Part shown: positions 26,245-38,885 of the stretch, in pieces
Layout: every line of letters begins with the position of its first letter
Position numbering within the stretch: position 1 is the stretch's first letter
Origin: Synechococcus sp. J7-Johnson
GTDB lineage: Bacteria > Cyanobacteriota > Cyanobacteriia > PCC-6307 > Cyanobiaceae
Length of the DNA: 64,000 nt
Reading direction: 5' to 3'
Assembly (NCBI RefSeq): GCF_024345795.1
Contig: NZ_JAGQBU010000014.1
Coordinates: 1 to 64,000, forward strand
The notes under the pieces: model-generated
What the model was told of the DNA's origin: nothing
Seen by the model: only the letters and a program-made list of their open reading frames with translations
Databases searched by the model: none
Translations under genes and position numbers: made by a program

Positions 26245-27204
26245 CTGGGGCTTCCCCTCCCCGCACAGCTGGAGCGGCTGATCGAGGCGGCTGATCGCCG
26301 TCGGCTCGCGGGGCCCACGGGGCGATTCGCCCCCTCCCCTAGCGGAGTCCTTCATCTGGGCAATCTGCGCACAGCTCTGCTGGCCTGGCTGCAGGCTCGC
26401 CTCAGCAATGGGCGTTTTCTGTTGCGCCACGACGATCTCGACGGCCCGCGCCAGCGTCCAGGGGCCATCGAGGCCATCGAGGCCGACCTGGTCTGGCTTG
26501 GCCTCAGCTGGGATGGCCCATCCCTTCGCCAGAGCGAGCGCAAGGGCCTGTACGGCTCAGTGCTGTCAGCGTTGCGTCGCGGCGGGTCCCTCTATTCCTG
26601 CCGCTGCAGCCGCCGGATGCTCGCGGATCTCTCAGCCCCCCACGGCGGCTGGCCGCTCTACCCGGGGACCTGCCGCGATCAGTCCGTGGGCTGGGGGCCC
26701 CGGCAGGGGCGGCTGCCCAGCTGGCGGCTGAGGCTCGAGCCTGGGACCTTGTGTTGGAGGGAGGAGATCGGTCCGGAGGGCTGCCTGGACGCGGCCACCG
26801 AGGTGGGCGATGTGGTGCTGCGCCGCGCCGATGGTTTGCTCGCCTATCACCTGACCTCGGCCGTGGACGACCTGTTGCTGGCGGTGACCACCGTGGTGCG
26901 AGGAGCTGACCTCTGGCGCTCAACGGCGCCGCAGCTGGCGGTGAGCGAGCGGTTGGGGCGACCTTTTGCTGACACCTGGCATGTGCCCCTCTGGCTGGAT
27001 GAGGCTGGGGAGCGGCTGGCCAAGCGGCAGGATGCCATTGGGCTTGAACCCTTGCGGCAGGCGGGCCTGGATGCGGCTGCGGTGATCGGCCGGATGGCGG
27101 CCAGCCTGGATCTGGTGCCCGCCGGCAGCCGCCTGAGCGCGACGGAGCTGCTGCAGGATCTGGATCTGTCGCGACTTAAGACTCAGTTGCGACGATGGAG
27201 TTGA
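26245..27204 (+). CDS. gluQ: Glutamyl-Q tRNA(Asp) synthetase
   Basis: Glutamyl-tRNA synthetase paralogue lacking the anticodon domain; it glutamylates queuosine in tRNA-Asp. HIGH-type motif: GRFAPSPSGVLHLGNLR. Zinc ligands are CRCSR plus YPGTC; the KMSKS counterpart is LAKRQDAIGL. The HIGH motif starts at 26320, yet no ATG, GTG or TTG exists in frame between the hup TGA (26239) and that motif; the first canonical start is TTG at 26422, inside the fold. CTG at 26245 is therefore given as start (319 aa); CTG at 26269 or 26278 is also possible. It is probably co-transcribed with hup. Confidence 0.88.
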   Translation: MGLPLPAQLERLIEAADRRRLAGPTGRFAPSPSGVLHLGNLRTALLAWLQARLSNGRFLLRHDDLDGPRQRPGAIEAIEADLVWLGLSWDGPSLRQSERKGLYGSVLSALRRGGSLYSCRCSRRMLADLSAPHGGWPLYPGTCRDQSVGWGPRQGRLPSWRLRLEPGTLCWREEIGPEGCLDAATEVGDVVLRRADGLLAYHLTSAVDDLLLAVTTVVRGADLWRSTAPQLAVSERLGRPFADTWHVPLWLDEAGERLAKRQDAIGLEPLRQAGLDAAAVIGRMAASLDLVPAGSRLSATELLQDLDLSRLKTQLRRWS

Positions 27205-27478
27205 GCCCCGGGATCTCTTAAGGAAGGTTTCGGGATCAAGGTCTGCCTTTCGGTTCAGACTTCAAGACGAACCCCTGGAGCATCTCCACGTGTCCAGCTC
27301 CAGCACCGAACGATTGATAAGTCAGTACCGCTCAACCCGTGATGGAGTGTCATCTCGGGTTGTGGTGTCGTTCCCCAGCGCCCTTGAAACAGATCCTGAG
27401 CTCTCAACTTCTTCTAGGTATCCCCACGTTCTCACCCATCCAGCTCGTTTGTCGCCATCGGTGAGGGGCTCAGCACAG

Positions 27479-27622
27479 ATGGGTCTGAAGCGCTGCAGCC
27501 ACTGCGGAGGCAGCGGTGTTCTGCGCATGGGTTCCAACAGCTTCCGCACCTGCCTTGAATGCCTCGGCCAGGGCAGCCTTGTTGATCATGGGGCTGCCCG
27601 CCGCGACATCAGCGCTGCTTGA
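27479..27622 (+). CDS. Small CxxC zinc-ribbon-like protein
   Basis: 47-aa protein with two DnaJ-like cysteine pairs: CSHCGGSGVL near residue 6 and CLECLGQGSL near residue 28, enough to bind one zinc ion. ATG at 27479 is chosen as the start of the conserved part; the open frame extends upstream to 27290 with Ser/Arg-rich, poorly structured sequence. The 274 bp between gluQ and this start hold no other gene; they include an AACCCG/CGGGTT inverted repeat around 27335. Its last 14 bases overlap a convergent tiny membrane-protein frame. Function unknown. Confidence 0.6.
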   Translation: MGLKRCSHCGGSGVLRMGSNSFRTCLECLGQGSLVDHGAARRDISAA

Positions 27623-27725
27623 GCTTTTTCTGGCGCCAGATGAAGAAGGCCGCCGTGGCCACCACCACCCCCAGCGGCAAGGCGGTCAACAGCAGCAGGA
27701 TCACGGAGGTCCAGTCGGTGTACAT
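27609..27725 (-). CDS. Putative 38-aa single-span membrane protein
   Basis: Short open frame starting ATG at 27725: a six-residue polar/aromatic N-terminus (MYTDWT), one hydrophobic span of ~23 residues (SVILLLLTALPLGVVVATAA then FFIW), and a basic tail RQKKLKQR. This is the architecture of the tiny photosystem, cytochrome b6f and NDH-1 subunits of cyanobacteria, but I do not recognise it as any named one. It sits between hypE (same strand, 53 bp downstream) and the small zinc protein. No strong ribosome-binding site is seen. Confidence 0.5.
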   Translation of the reverse strand: MYTDWTSVILLLLTALPLGVVVATAAFFIWRQKKLKQR

Positions 27726-27778
27726 GACTGCATCAAGGGAACAGATCCCATCATCCCTGCCCCCAGGTGCCCTGGCCC

Positions 27779-28783
27779 TCAGCAGATGCGCGGCAGCAGT
27801 TCGCCGCTCAGTGGCACCAGCACCCGCTCACTGCCGAAGCGAGTGCGCAGCAGGACCCGAGCGGCATTAGCCCGGACCTCTCCGATCAAAGCTCCACCGA
27901 GAGGTTCCAGGATCTGCAGGGTCGTCGCCGCTGACCGTTCAGGTACCACCGCCACCAACCGTCCCTCGTTGGCCAGATGCAGGGGCTCGAAGCCAAGCAG
28001 CTCGCAGGTGCGGGCCACCGGCGGCGCCACGGGGATCGCCTCCTCCTCCACCAGGAACTCCATGCCGCTCGCGCCGGATAGTTCTGCGAGGGCGCTGGCC
28101 AGCCCGCCTCGGGTGAGATCCCTCAGACAGTGAAGCTGCACCCCCGCCGTCAGCAGGGACTCCACCACGGGCCATAGCGGCGCACAGTCGCTGGCCAGGG
28201 GGGGGTGCAGATCCAGGCCATGGCGGGCCGCCAGGATCGCCACGCCGTGGCGACCGAGATCGCCGCTGACGAAGATCCGATCGCCAGGCTCGATCGCCAG
28301 CGGATCGATGGGCAGGTCGGTCGCCAGCAGGCCGATGCCGCTGGTGTTGATGAACACCCCGTCGCCCTTGCCCCTCTCCACCACCTTCGTGTCGCCCGTC
28401 ACGATCGTGACGCCGCACTGCCGCGCCGTGTTCGCCAGTGACACGACCAGGCGCCGGAGGACAGCCAGCTCCAGCCCCTCCTCCAGGATCAGTCCCACGC
28501 TGAGGTGAAGGGGACGGGCGCCGGCCATGGCGAGGTCGTTGGCGGTCCCGGTGACAGCCAGGCTGCCGATGTCTCCTCCGGGGAATTCCAGGGGCTGCAC
28601 CACATAACTGTCGGTCGTGAAGGCCAGATCGCCATGGGGCAGCTTCAGGCGAGCCGCGTCGTGGAGCACCTGGGTGGGATCGCTGTAGAGGGGGCGCAGC
28701 TCCTGGTCGATCAGCTGCTGCATCAGCGTGCCGCCGCCGCCATGGGCCAGCCGAATCCGCGCTCCGGCCGTCGCTTCAGTCAT
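27779..28783 (-). CDS. hypE: Hydrogenase maturation factor HypE (carbamoyl dehydratase)
   Basis: Makes the CN ligand of the [NiFe] centre: accepts a carbamoyl group from HypF on its C-terminal Cys and dehydrates it with ATP. AIR-synthase-like fold, 334 aa. It has AHGGGGTLMQQLI near the N-terminus, DSYVVQPLEFPGGDIGSLAV, VTGDTKVVERG, and the required C-terminus PRIC. Last gene of the long hox-hyp array. It overlaps the hypD stop by 8 bp. Confidence 0.97.
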   Translation of the reverse strand: MTEATAGARIRLAHGGGGTLMQQLIDQELRPLYSDPTQVLHDAARLKLPHGDLAFTTDSYVVQPLEFPGGDIGSLAVTGTANDLAMAGARPLHLSVGLILEEGLELAVLRRLVVSLANTARQCGVTIVTGDTKVVERGKGDGVFINTSGIGLLATDLPIDPLAIEPGDRIFVSGDLGRHGVAILAARHGLDLHPPLASDCAPLWPVVESLLTAGVQLHCLRDLTRGGLASALAELSGASGMEFLVEEEAIPVAPPVARTCELLGFEPLHLANEGRLVAVVPERSAATTLQILEPLGGALIGEVRANAARVLLRTRFGSERVLVPLSGELLPRIC

Positions 28784-29846
28784 GGCGGCGGTAGAGGTGG
28801 TAAGCGGCGCAGGCTCCCTCGCTCGACACCATCGGCGCCCCCAGAGGATGCTCGGGTGTGCAGGAAGTGCCGAACGCCGGGCAATCCCGTGGACTGCGTC
28901 GGCCCTGCAGGATCAGGCCGCTGATGCAGGGGTTGCCGGGATCGCCGGCTGTGCCGCCGCCCAGGGAGACGTGGCGCCGGACATCGAGGCTGGCGTAGGC
29001 CTCGCGCAGGGCAAGCCCGCCGCCAGGGATCATCCCGAAGCCACGCCAGGGCTGATCCACCACGGCGAACACCTCTTCAAGCAGCGCCCGTGCCGCCGGA
29101 TTGCCCTCCGGCTTCACCACCCTTGGGTAGGCATTCGCCAGCTGGGGTTGTCCGGCCTCGAGGAGCTCCACACAGCGCAGCAGGCCACGCATCAGATCGA
29201 TGGGCTCAAAGCCCGTCACCACCACCGGCACACGATGCCGTTGCACCAGCTCGTTCAGTTCGCCGGTGCCCATCACGGTGCAGACGTGCCCCGCCGCCAG
29301 GAAGCCCTGCACCTGGTTGCCATCGGCGCTGAGGATCGCCTCCATCGCCGGGGGCACTCGCACATGGGCCGTGAGCAGCAAAAGGTTCCGCACCCCGCTG
29401 CCCAGGGCCTGGCGGGCGAGCAGGGCGGTGGCCGGAGCGGTGGTCTCGAAGCCCACCGCAAGAAAGACCACGGTGCGCTGGGGATGGCGGCGCGCCAGCT
29501 CCAGCGCCTGCAGGGGCGAGGTGAGCAGGCGCACGTCGCCGCCGGCCGCCCGCACCCCCAGCAGATCGTCGCTGCTGGAGCCGGGGACCCGCAGCATGTC
29601 GCCATAGGAGCAGAGGATCACCTCCGGCCGCCGGGCCAGTTGCAGGGCGGCATCGATCGTGGCTGCCGGTGTCACGCACACCGGACAGCCGGGGCCGTGG
29701 ATGAGGCGCAGACCGGGAGGCAGCAGCTGGTCGAGACCCCAGCGCACGATGGCGTGGGTCTGGCCACCGCAGACCTCCATCAGGGTCCAGGGTCTGGTGG
29801 TGATGGCGGCCAGCCGGGTCGCCAGCCCGTTCACCGTGCTGGTCAT
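28776..29846 (-). CDS. hypD: Hydrogenase maturation factor HypD
   Basis: Fe-S scaffold which, with HypC, holds the Fe(CN)2CO unit before insertion into HoxH. 356 aa. It contains the redox Cys in EVCGGQTHAI, the GPGCPVCVTP motif, and C-terminal cysteines in the segments after GGGLALREAY that bind the [4Fe-4S] cluster (NPCISGLILQG, CPAFGTSCTP). The start ATG overlaps the stop of the DHOD-like gene by 4 bp. Confidence 0.97.
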   Translation of the reverse strand: MTSTVNGLATRLAAITTRPWTLMEVCGGQTHAIVRWGLDQLLPPGLRLIHGPGCPVCVTPAATIDAALQLARRPEVILCSYGDMLRVPGSSSDDLLGVRAAGGDVRLLTSPLQALELARRHPQRTVVFLAVGFETTAPATALLARQALGSGVRNLLLLTAHVRVPPAMEAILSADGNQVQGFLAAGHVCTVMGTGELNELVQRHRVPVVVTGFEPIDLMRGLLRCVELLEAGQPQLANAYPRVVKPEGNPAARALLEEVFAVVDQPWRGFGMIPGGGLALREAYASLDVRRHVSLGGGTAGDPGNPCISGLILQGRRSPRDCPAFGTSCTPEHPLGAPMVSSEGACAAYHLYRRHD

Positions 29847-30909
29847 GGCAGCGCTGTCGCGCTCAGCTCGTCAGAAGGGAGGGGCTCCCCGTCGGGCCGG
29901 TCGGCCTCGCCAATGGGGTGGAAGGTCTTGATGGCGCGCATGTATTGAGCACGCTCGTATTCGCTTGGATCAGGACAGCGTTGCTGGCTCATGCAGCCGA
30001 TCAGCTCCCGCGCTGTGGCGTGGTCGTGATCCTCCAGCCACTGGCTCAGCTCGGCTTCGATCACGGCGAGACGCTGGGGGCCATGGCGCAGCAGGGCTGC
30101 CACGATCTGCGTCACGCAGGCTCCTGCCATCAGCAGACGCACCACGTCGGTTCCTCTCTGGACGCCGCTGGTGGCCGCCAGGTCGAGGGGATGGCGGCCG
30201 TGCAGCAGGGCGATCCAGCGCAGCGGCAGGCGCAGGTCGTGGGGGGTGGAGAGCAACAGGTTGGGGCGCACCTCGAGCGTCTCGATGTCGATGTCAGGCT
30301 GGTAGAAGCGGTTGAAGAGCACAAGACCATCGGCCCCGGCAGCCGCAAGCCGCCGTGCCATGGCGCTGAAGTTGGTGAAGAAGGGACTGAGCTTCACCGC
30401 CAGGGGCAGCTTCACCTCGGCCTGCACTTCAGCCACCACCTCCTCCACCTGGTTCTCGATCGCGGCGCTGGAGAGGTATGGATCGGTGGGGATCGCATAG
30501 AGATTCAGTTCGATGGCATGGGCACCGGCGTCCTCCAGCTGGCGGGCGCAACGCACCCAGCTGCCCGGACTGGTGCCGTTCAGGCTGGCGATCACCGGAA
30601 TCGACAGACGTTCACGGGCTTCGCTGACGTGGTTGAGATAGAGCTCGTATCCCACATGGAACAGGGCATGCTCCGGCACGTAGCTGAGGGCTTCGCCATA
30701 GCTCTCGGCGCCCTGCATCCCCATCTGATGCAGATCGAGCTGGTCGCGCTCGATCTGCTCCTCGAAGAGCGAATGAAGCACCACGGCGGCAGCCCCCGCC
30801 TGCTCCAGTGCCACCAGCTGGTCGATGTCCTCACTCAGGGGTGCCGCTGCACCCACCACCAGGGGAGAGCGCAGCTCCAGGCCGAGGTAAGTGGTGGACA
30901 GATCGGGGC

Positions 30910-30913
<4 letters not shown>
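29843..30913 (-). CDS. Dihydroorotate dehydrogenase-like flavoprotein
   Basis: TIM-barrel FMN protein of the DHOD superfamily, 356 aa from ATG at 30913. It has TTYLGLELRSPLVVGAAAPLS at the N-terminus, IASLNGTSPGSW, an IELNLYAIPTD stretch, KLSPFF (phosphate/FMN region) and a C-terminal TSGVQRGTDVVRLLMAGA. It is not a normal PyrD: such DHOD-like proteins are often encoded next to nifJ, and the physiological substrate is unknown. The ATG overlaps the nifJ stop (ATGA), so the two are translated together. Placement between nifJ and hypD suggests a redox function in the fermentative unit (inference). Confidence 0.85.
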
Positions 30914-34508
<3,595 letters not shown>

Positions 34509-34512
<4 letters not shown>

Positions 34513-34745
34513 GCCTCTTCCTCCTCGACCAGGCTCAGCGCCATCCCCACGTGCACCAGCACCTGATCGCCCACCTGGGCGTCCGGGAGGCAGGCCAGGC
34601 TCACCTGCTGGCGAACGCCGCCGAAGTCGACATCGGCCATGCGCCAGATGTCGTCGTTGCAGTCGCCTTGGCCGCCTTGTTCAGGCGCCGATTGCGGTGG
34701 CCGGCTCGTGATCGAGAGGATGAGACCGGGAACGGCCAGGCACAT
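34509..34745 (-). CDS. hypC: Hydrogenase maturation chaperone HypC
   Basis: Small OB-fold chaperone that binds HypD and the HoxH precursor. 78 aa beginning MCLAVPG, with the essential Cys2, and ending with the usual acidic tail (VEEEEA); DQVLVHVGMALS is the conserved C-terminal helix region. Its first 65 bp overlap, in another frame, the 3' end of hypF, and its stop overlaps the nifJ start by 4 bp. Confidence 0.95.
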
Positions 34746-37182
34746 GGAGCTGACTCTGGGATGGAAGGTCTTCCCTCTGGTTTATAGGCAGGCTGCAGCG
34801 AACCGCCCAGACCTGGCCGAGGGCCAGGCCGCCGTCGTTTGCGGGCACCCTCTCGCCCCAGAAGGGGGTGAGACCGCCGGCCCGAAGCGCACGGATGGAG
34901 CCTTCGAGCAGGATCCGGTTCTGAAAGCACCCGCCTGCCAGGACCACCCTGGCCGCTCCTGTGTGCCGGGATGCCGACACGGCCAGCGCCTGGAAGGCCT
35001 GGCTCATTCCGTTGTGAAACCGGGCGGCGCAGACCGAGGTGGGGACGCCTGCGTCCTGGTCGGCCAGCAACGCCTCGATCAGTGGCTGCCAGTCGAGCCG
35101 GCCCATCGCTGGCAGTCCTTCCTTTGCCGTCGCGGCCGCCATCCTGAGCGGCAGCGGATAGGCCCCGGGATCAGCAGGGGCCCGCGCTGCGGCTCCCTCC
35201 AGCAGCAGGCCTCCCTGGCCTTCGTGGCTGAGCACCTGAGCCAGACCCAGCAGCGAGGCCACCGCATCGAACAGTCGTCCAACGCTGGAGCTCAGCGGGC
35301 TGTTGCAGCGACTGGCGATCGCCTGCAGCAATAGTTGTCGTTCGTCCTGGGAGAAAGCAGCCAGCGTGTGGCGGGCGCCCGGATGGTGGAGCACGGCGGA
35401 TCCGGCCGCGGCCAGCAGGCCCAGGGCGGCGCGACGCGGTTCGGCCATGGCGCGCTCGGCCCCCGGTAGTGGAAATGGGCGCAGGCTGGCCAGTCGGCGC
35501 CAGCCGTCGCCATCGATCTGCAGCAGTTCCCCGCCCCAGAGGGGCGCCACGGGGTCGTGGCCGTAGCCCAGTCCGTCGAAGCAGTAGGCCAGCACCGGAG
35601 CGTCGAGCCGATGCTCCGCCATCACCGCCAGGGCGTGGGCGAGGTGGTGGGGCACCTCACGGTGTTCAAACGGCTGGGTGGCGGCCAGTTGATGGCTGAG
35701 ATAGCCCGGATGGGCGTCGCTGACGAGCAGGGCGCCGCCACCACCATGGCGTTCCAGCAGCTCCGCGACCCCCTCCGCCAGCCGTTGCTGGCAAGACCCC
35801 TCGGCCAGGTCGCCGAGGTGGGGGGCCAGCCAGACCCGGCTGCCGATCGCTAGGGCGGGAGCACTCTTCAGATCGCCGCCTAGCGCCACCAGCACTTGCG
35901 GCGCCAATTCAGATGTGGTGGCTTCGGCGCCAGGCACGGTCGGCAGGGGCAGGGCCTCGGGTGCCAGGCCCCGTGCCCGGCGGATCAGGGCCGGTCTGCC
36001 GTCGATCACCTGCAGCACCGAGTCATCGAGGGGGCGGGCGATCGGGCGGTCGTGGCAGAGCCAGGCATCGGCGATTCCCGCCAGGCGTTCGATCGCTTCG
36101 GCCGGATCGGTGCAGAGCGTTTCGCCGCTGCGGTTGCCGCTGGTGGCCACCAACGGCCGGCCGAAGGCGCGGATCAGCAGGTGGTGCAGGGGCGAGGCCG
36201 GCAGCATCACCCCCATGGCCGGACTGCCCGGGGCGACACCGGGGAAGGACTCCGCCACTGGCGCTCGCCGCCGCAGGAGCACGATCGGCGCGGCGAGATG
36301 CTGCAGGGCCTCCAGTTCGTCGGCGTCGAGCAGGCAGTGGGCTGAGATCCAGGCGGGATCGCCGACCAGCAGTGCGAAGGGTTTGGCGGGTCGCTGCTTG
36401 CGTCGTCGCAATTGGGCCACGGCAGCGGCATTGCTGGCGTCGACCAGCAGCTGGAAGCCGCCGATCCCCTGCAGGGCCAGGATCCGGCCGTCGCCGAGCA
36501 GTTCGCAGGCGCGCTGGATCAGGGTCGCGCTGTCCTCTCTTCGCGGACTCCCAGAGGTTTGGGGCTGGGCCGCCTGCGCCCCGATCCGCAGGCTCAGGCG
36601 GGGGCCGCAGGCGGGACAGCCGATCGTCTCGGCGTGGAAGCGGCGGTTGTGGGGATCGTCGAACTCCTGTCGACAGCTCGGGCACAGCACGAAGCTGGCC
36701 AGGCTGGTGTGGGCGCGGGCGAACGGCTCGGCGGTGGCAATGCTGAAACGAGGTCCGCAGCTGCAGCAGCTGATGAAGGGGTAGCCGAAGCGGCGATCGG
36801 CAGGGTCGCTGAGCTCCGCCAGGCAGGCTGCGCAGGGTGCCCGATCGGCCGCCAGCGATGGCGCCACCAGGCCGATGCCTAACGGCGTGGCGGCGCCTGC
36901 GGCGATCCGTACCGTCGCGGCAGGGGTGATGGCTGTGGGCGGCAACCAGCACGGCTCCAACGGTTCCAGCTGTGCCGGAGGGGGGATCTCGCGGGGCAGC
37001 CGCTCCAGGAAAGACTCCAGCCGATCCCGCTCGCCCTCCAGATCGATCCGCACCGAGCCGCGCACGTTCTCCACCTCACCTGCCAGCTCCAGAGCCATGG
37101 CCAGCCGGTGGACGAAGGGACGAAAGCCGACCCCTTGCACGATCCCGCTGCAGCGCAGCTGAAGCCGTGCCCTGGGCTTCAC
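34681..37182 (-). CDS. hypF: Carbamoyltransferase HypF
   Basis: Transfers a carbamoyl group from carbamoyl phosphate to HypE Cys. 833 aa: acylphosphatase domain (~7-95, CSGIVQGVGFRPFVHRLA), two CxxC-x18-CxxC zinc fingers (~110-185), YrdC-like domain (~205-385, with RPAKPFALL and ATSGNRSGE), Kae1-like domain (~430-790, including HHLAHALAVMAEH and YCFDGLGYGHD). After the family's normal end, PANDGGLALGQ, there is a Ser/Arg-rich ~43-residue extension that overlaps hypC by 65 bp. The start overlaps the hypB stop by 4 bp. Confidence 0.96.
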   Translation of the reverse strand: MKPRARLQLRCSGIVQGVGFRPFVHRLAMALELAGEVENVRGSVRIDLEGERDRLESFLERLPREIPPPAQLEPLEPCWLPPTAITPAATVRIAAGAATPLGIGLVAPSLAADRAPCAACLAELSDPADRRFGYPFISCCSCGPRFSIATAEPFARAHTSLASFVLCPSCRQEFDDPHNRRFHAETIGCPACGPRLSLRIGAQAAQPQTSGSPRREDSATLIQRACELLGDGRILALQGIGGFQLLVDASNAAAVAQLRRRKQRPAKPFALLVGDPAWISAHCLLDADELEALQHLAAPIVLLRRRAPVAESFPGVAPGSPAMGVMLPASPLHHLLIRAFGRPLVATSGNRSGETLCTDPAEAIERLAGIADAWLCHDRPIARPLDDSVLQVIDGRPALIRRARGLAPEALPLPTVPGAEATTSELAPQVLVALGGDLKSAPALAIGSRVWLAPHLGDLAEGSCQQRLAEGVAELLERHGGGGALLVSDAHPGYLSHQLAATQPFEHREVPHHLAHALAVMAEHRLDAPVLAYCFDGLGYGHDPVAPLWGGELLQIDGDGWRRLASLRPFPLPGAERAMAEPRRAALGLLAAAGSAVLHHPGARHTLAAFSQDERQLLLQAIASRCNSPLSSSVGRLFDAVASLLGLAQVLSHEGQGGLLLEGAAARAPADPGAYPLPLRMAAATAKEGLPAMGRLDWQPLIEALLADQDAGVPTSVCAARFHNGMSQAFQALAVSASRHTGAARVVLAGGCFQNRILLEGSIRALRAGGLTPFWGERVPANDGGLALGQVWAVRCSLPINQREDLPSQSQLHVPGRSRSHPLDHEPATAIGA

Positions 37183-37901
37183 AGGGGCGCCGGGATCGGA
37201 AGCCCCAGTACGGCCAGAAGCTCGTCCATGCCGGCCCCCGACTTGGCCGACACCTCCACCACCCGGGCCCGGGGCGCCACCTGGGCGATGTGGCGCAGTG
37301 CCTGGCTGCGCTCGAAGCCGACGGCGGCACTGAGGTCGATCTTGCTGATCACCACCACGTCGGCGGCATGAAAGGTGGCCGGATATTTCAGGGGTTTGTC
37401 CTCCCCTTCCGTCACCGAAAGCATCACCACCCGCAGGCTCTCGCCCAGGTCGTAGGCCGAGGGGCAGACCAGATTGCCTACGTTCTCGATCACCAGCAGA
37501 TCCAGCGCTGCCAGATCGATGCCGTCCGATTCGAGCGTCGCCAGGGCTTTTTGCACCATTCCCGCTTCCAGGTGGCAGGCCTGGCCGGTGGTGATCTGGA
37601 TCGCCCGCAGTCCTGCGTTCTGCAGGCGTCTGGCATCGTTGTCGGTCGCCAGATCACCGACCACCGCCGCGATCCGATGGCTGGCGCCCCAGTCGCGGGC
37701 CATGCGCTCCAGCAGAGCGGTCTTGCCCGAACCAGGCGACGACAGCAGATTGATCACCGGCACGCCCGCGGCCCCGAATCGCGATCGGTTGGCCGCGGCC
37801 TGGGTGTCATTGCGGCTCAGCAGATCCTGTCCCAGTTCCAGATGGGTGTGGGCGTGCGTGTGGGTATGGGTGGGGGCGCCACAGTTGCAGTCGAGGCACA
37901 T
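37179..37901 (-). CDS. hypB: Hydrogenase nickel incorporation GTPase HypB
   Basis: GTPase delivering nickel to HoxH with HypA. 240 aa. The N-terminal CLDCNC is a high-affinity metal motif, followed by a short His tract (HTHTHAHTH) that could store nickel. P-loop SSPGSGKTALLERM near residue 54; VVGDLATDNDA; and VISKIDL for guanine recognition. A 122-bp gap to hypA upstream is the largest interruption in the hox-hyp array and could hold an internal promoter, but I see no clear -10/-35. Confidence 0.97.
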   Translation of the reverse strand: MCLDCNCGAPTHTHTHAHTHLELGQDLLSRNDTQAAANRSRFGAAGVPVINLLSSPGSGKTALLERMARDWGASHRIAAVVGDLATDNDARRLQNAGLRAIQITTGQACHLEAGMVQKALATLESDGIDLAALDLLVIENVGNLVCPSAYDLGESLRVVMLSVTEGEDKPLKYPATFHAADVVVISKIDLSAAVGFERSQALRHIAQVAPRARVVEVSAKSGAGMDELLAVLGLPIPAPL

Positions 37902-38023
37902 CGGCGGCGGACTCCCCAGGCGGCGGACGGTGAAGGGCTCGCAGCGATACAGAGCCTGATCAGACGCTAGTCAGCGCATGCAGGAGCTGCCATTCACTAG
38001 GGAAGTGCCATCGCGGTGCGACC

Positions 38024-38389
38024 TCATGGCTGAAGCGGATCGTCGTCGCAGTCGAGATCCAGCGAAGCGAGCTGCAGCTCCCGACCCTGAACCAGGTCGC
38101 GGCTGATCGAGCCGCAGTCAGGACATTCACAGACCCCGTCATGGGCCGGGAACGTCTGGCGGCAGGCGTAGCAGAACGCATGGGCCTGGATCGATTCGAT
38201 CACCAGGGTGGCCCCCTCCCCAAGCGTTCCCGCCATGACCACGTCGAAGGCGAAACGCAGCGCGTCGGGCTCCACGCCCGCCAGGCTGCCGATCCGCAGG
38301 GTGATGGTGCTGATGCGGCGGGCGCGGTGCTCCCCCGCCCGCTCGAGAGCGAGATCACGCACCGCTTCCATCAGGCTCAGTTCATGCAA
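38024..38389 (-). CDS. hypA: Hydrogenase nickel insertion protein HypA
   Basis: Nickel/zinc metallochaperone partner of HypB. TTG at 38389 is chosen because the next codon is His: HypA must begin Met-His-Glu, since His2 binds nickel (HELSLMEAV follows). 121 aa. The zinc site is CYACRQTF plus CECPDCG. An open frame continues upstream to 38455 without family similarity. The start overlaps the hoxW stop by 8 bp. Confidence 0.94.
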   Translation of the reverse strand: MHELSLMEAVRDLALERAGEHRARRISTITLRIGSLAGVEPDALRFAFDVVMAGTLGEGATLVIESIQAHAFCYACRQTFPAHDGVCECPDCGSISRDLVQGRELQLASLDLDCDDDPLQP

Positions 38390-38885
38390 GGGAGTGGTCC
38401 AGCCAGGTGCGGAGCAGGCGCCGGGCCTCGGGCAGCAGGGCTGCCTGGGAGGCACTCATCGCCGTTCCATGGGGAAACGCGAAGGCCGGCATCAGCAGGA
38501 TCGTGGCTGCAGGCCGGCTGCCGAACAGCAGGTCGGCCAGCGCCACCAGGGCGCCCGGCTCCAGGTGATGGCTGCTGCTGCCCGGCCCGGTAGGTGCGGA
38601 GGCCAGCGGACACAGCTGCGGTCGGGCAGCCTCCGCTGGGTCCGCCGCGGCAGCCAGCCAGGCATCGATGAACAGCACGCCGCTGCGGTCGACCAGGTCG
38701 GCGGCCAGCTCCGGCGTGAGCTGATGCACCATCGCGACGGTCAGATCGGAGTGTTCAACCAGATCGGAATGATCAGTCAGGGTTCCGGCCAGATGCCAAC
38801 CCACGCCATCGTCGCCGCGGAGGGGGTTGCCGATGCCGATCACCAGCCTGCTCAACGCCGGCCTGCTCAACTCCGGCCTGGTCAA
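38382..38885 (-). CDS. hoxW: HoxH maturation endopeptidase
   Basis: Protease of the HycI/HyaD family that removes the C-terminal peptide of HoxH after nickel insertion. It contains [20 protein letters not shown] with the metal-binding Asp, [22 protein letters not shown], and a C-terminal [19 protein letters not shown]. Three in-frame TTG codons 15 bases apart at the 5' end (from 38885) arise from a 15-bp triplicated sequence, so the N-terminal 10 residues are uncertain; the third TTG is closest to the family start. It overlaps hoxH by 4 bp if the first is used. Confidence 0.93.
   Translation of the reverse strand: MTRPELSRPALSRLVIGIGNPLRGDDGVGWHLAGTLTDHSDLVEHSDLTVAMVHQLTPELAADLVDRSGVLFIDAWLAAAADPAEAARPQLCPLASAPTGPGSSSHHLEPGALVALADLLFGSRPAATILLMPAFAFPHGTAMSASQAALLPEARRLLRTWLDHSLA

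Noticed and set aside
26254-26300. Terminator between hup and gluQ
   Set aside because: AGCCCTGGGGCTT could form a weak stem but no T run follows.
25288-26430. 380-codon minus-strand open frame covering the hup promoter region
   Set aside because: Runs opposite three genes and has no domain; hup is certain on the other strand.
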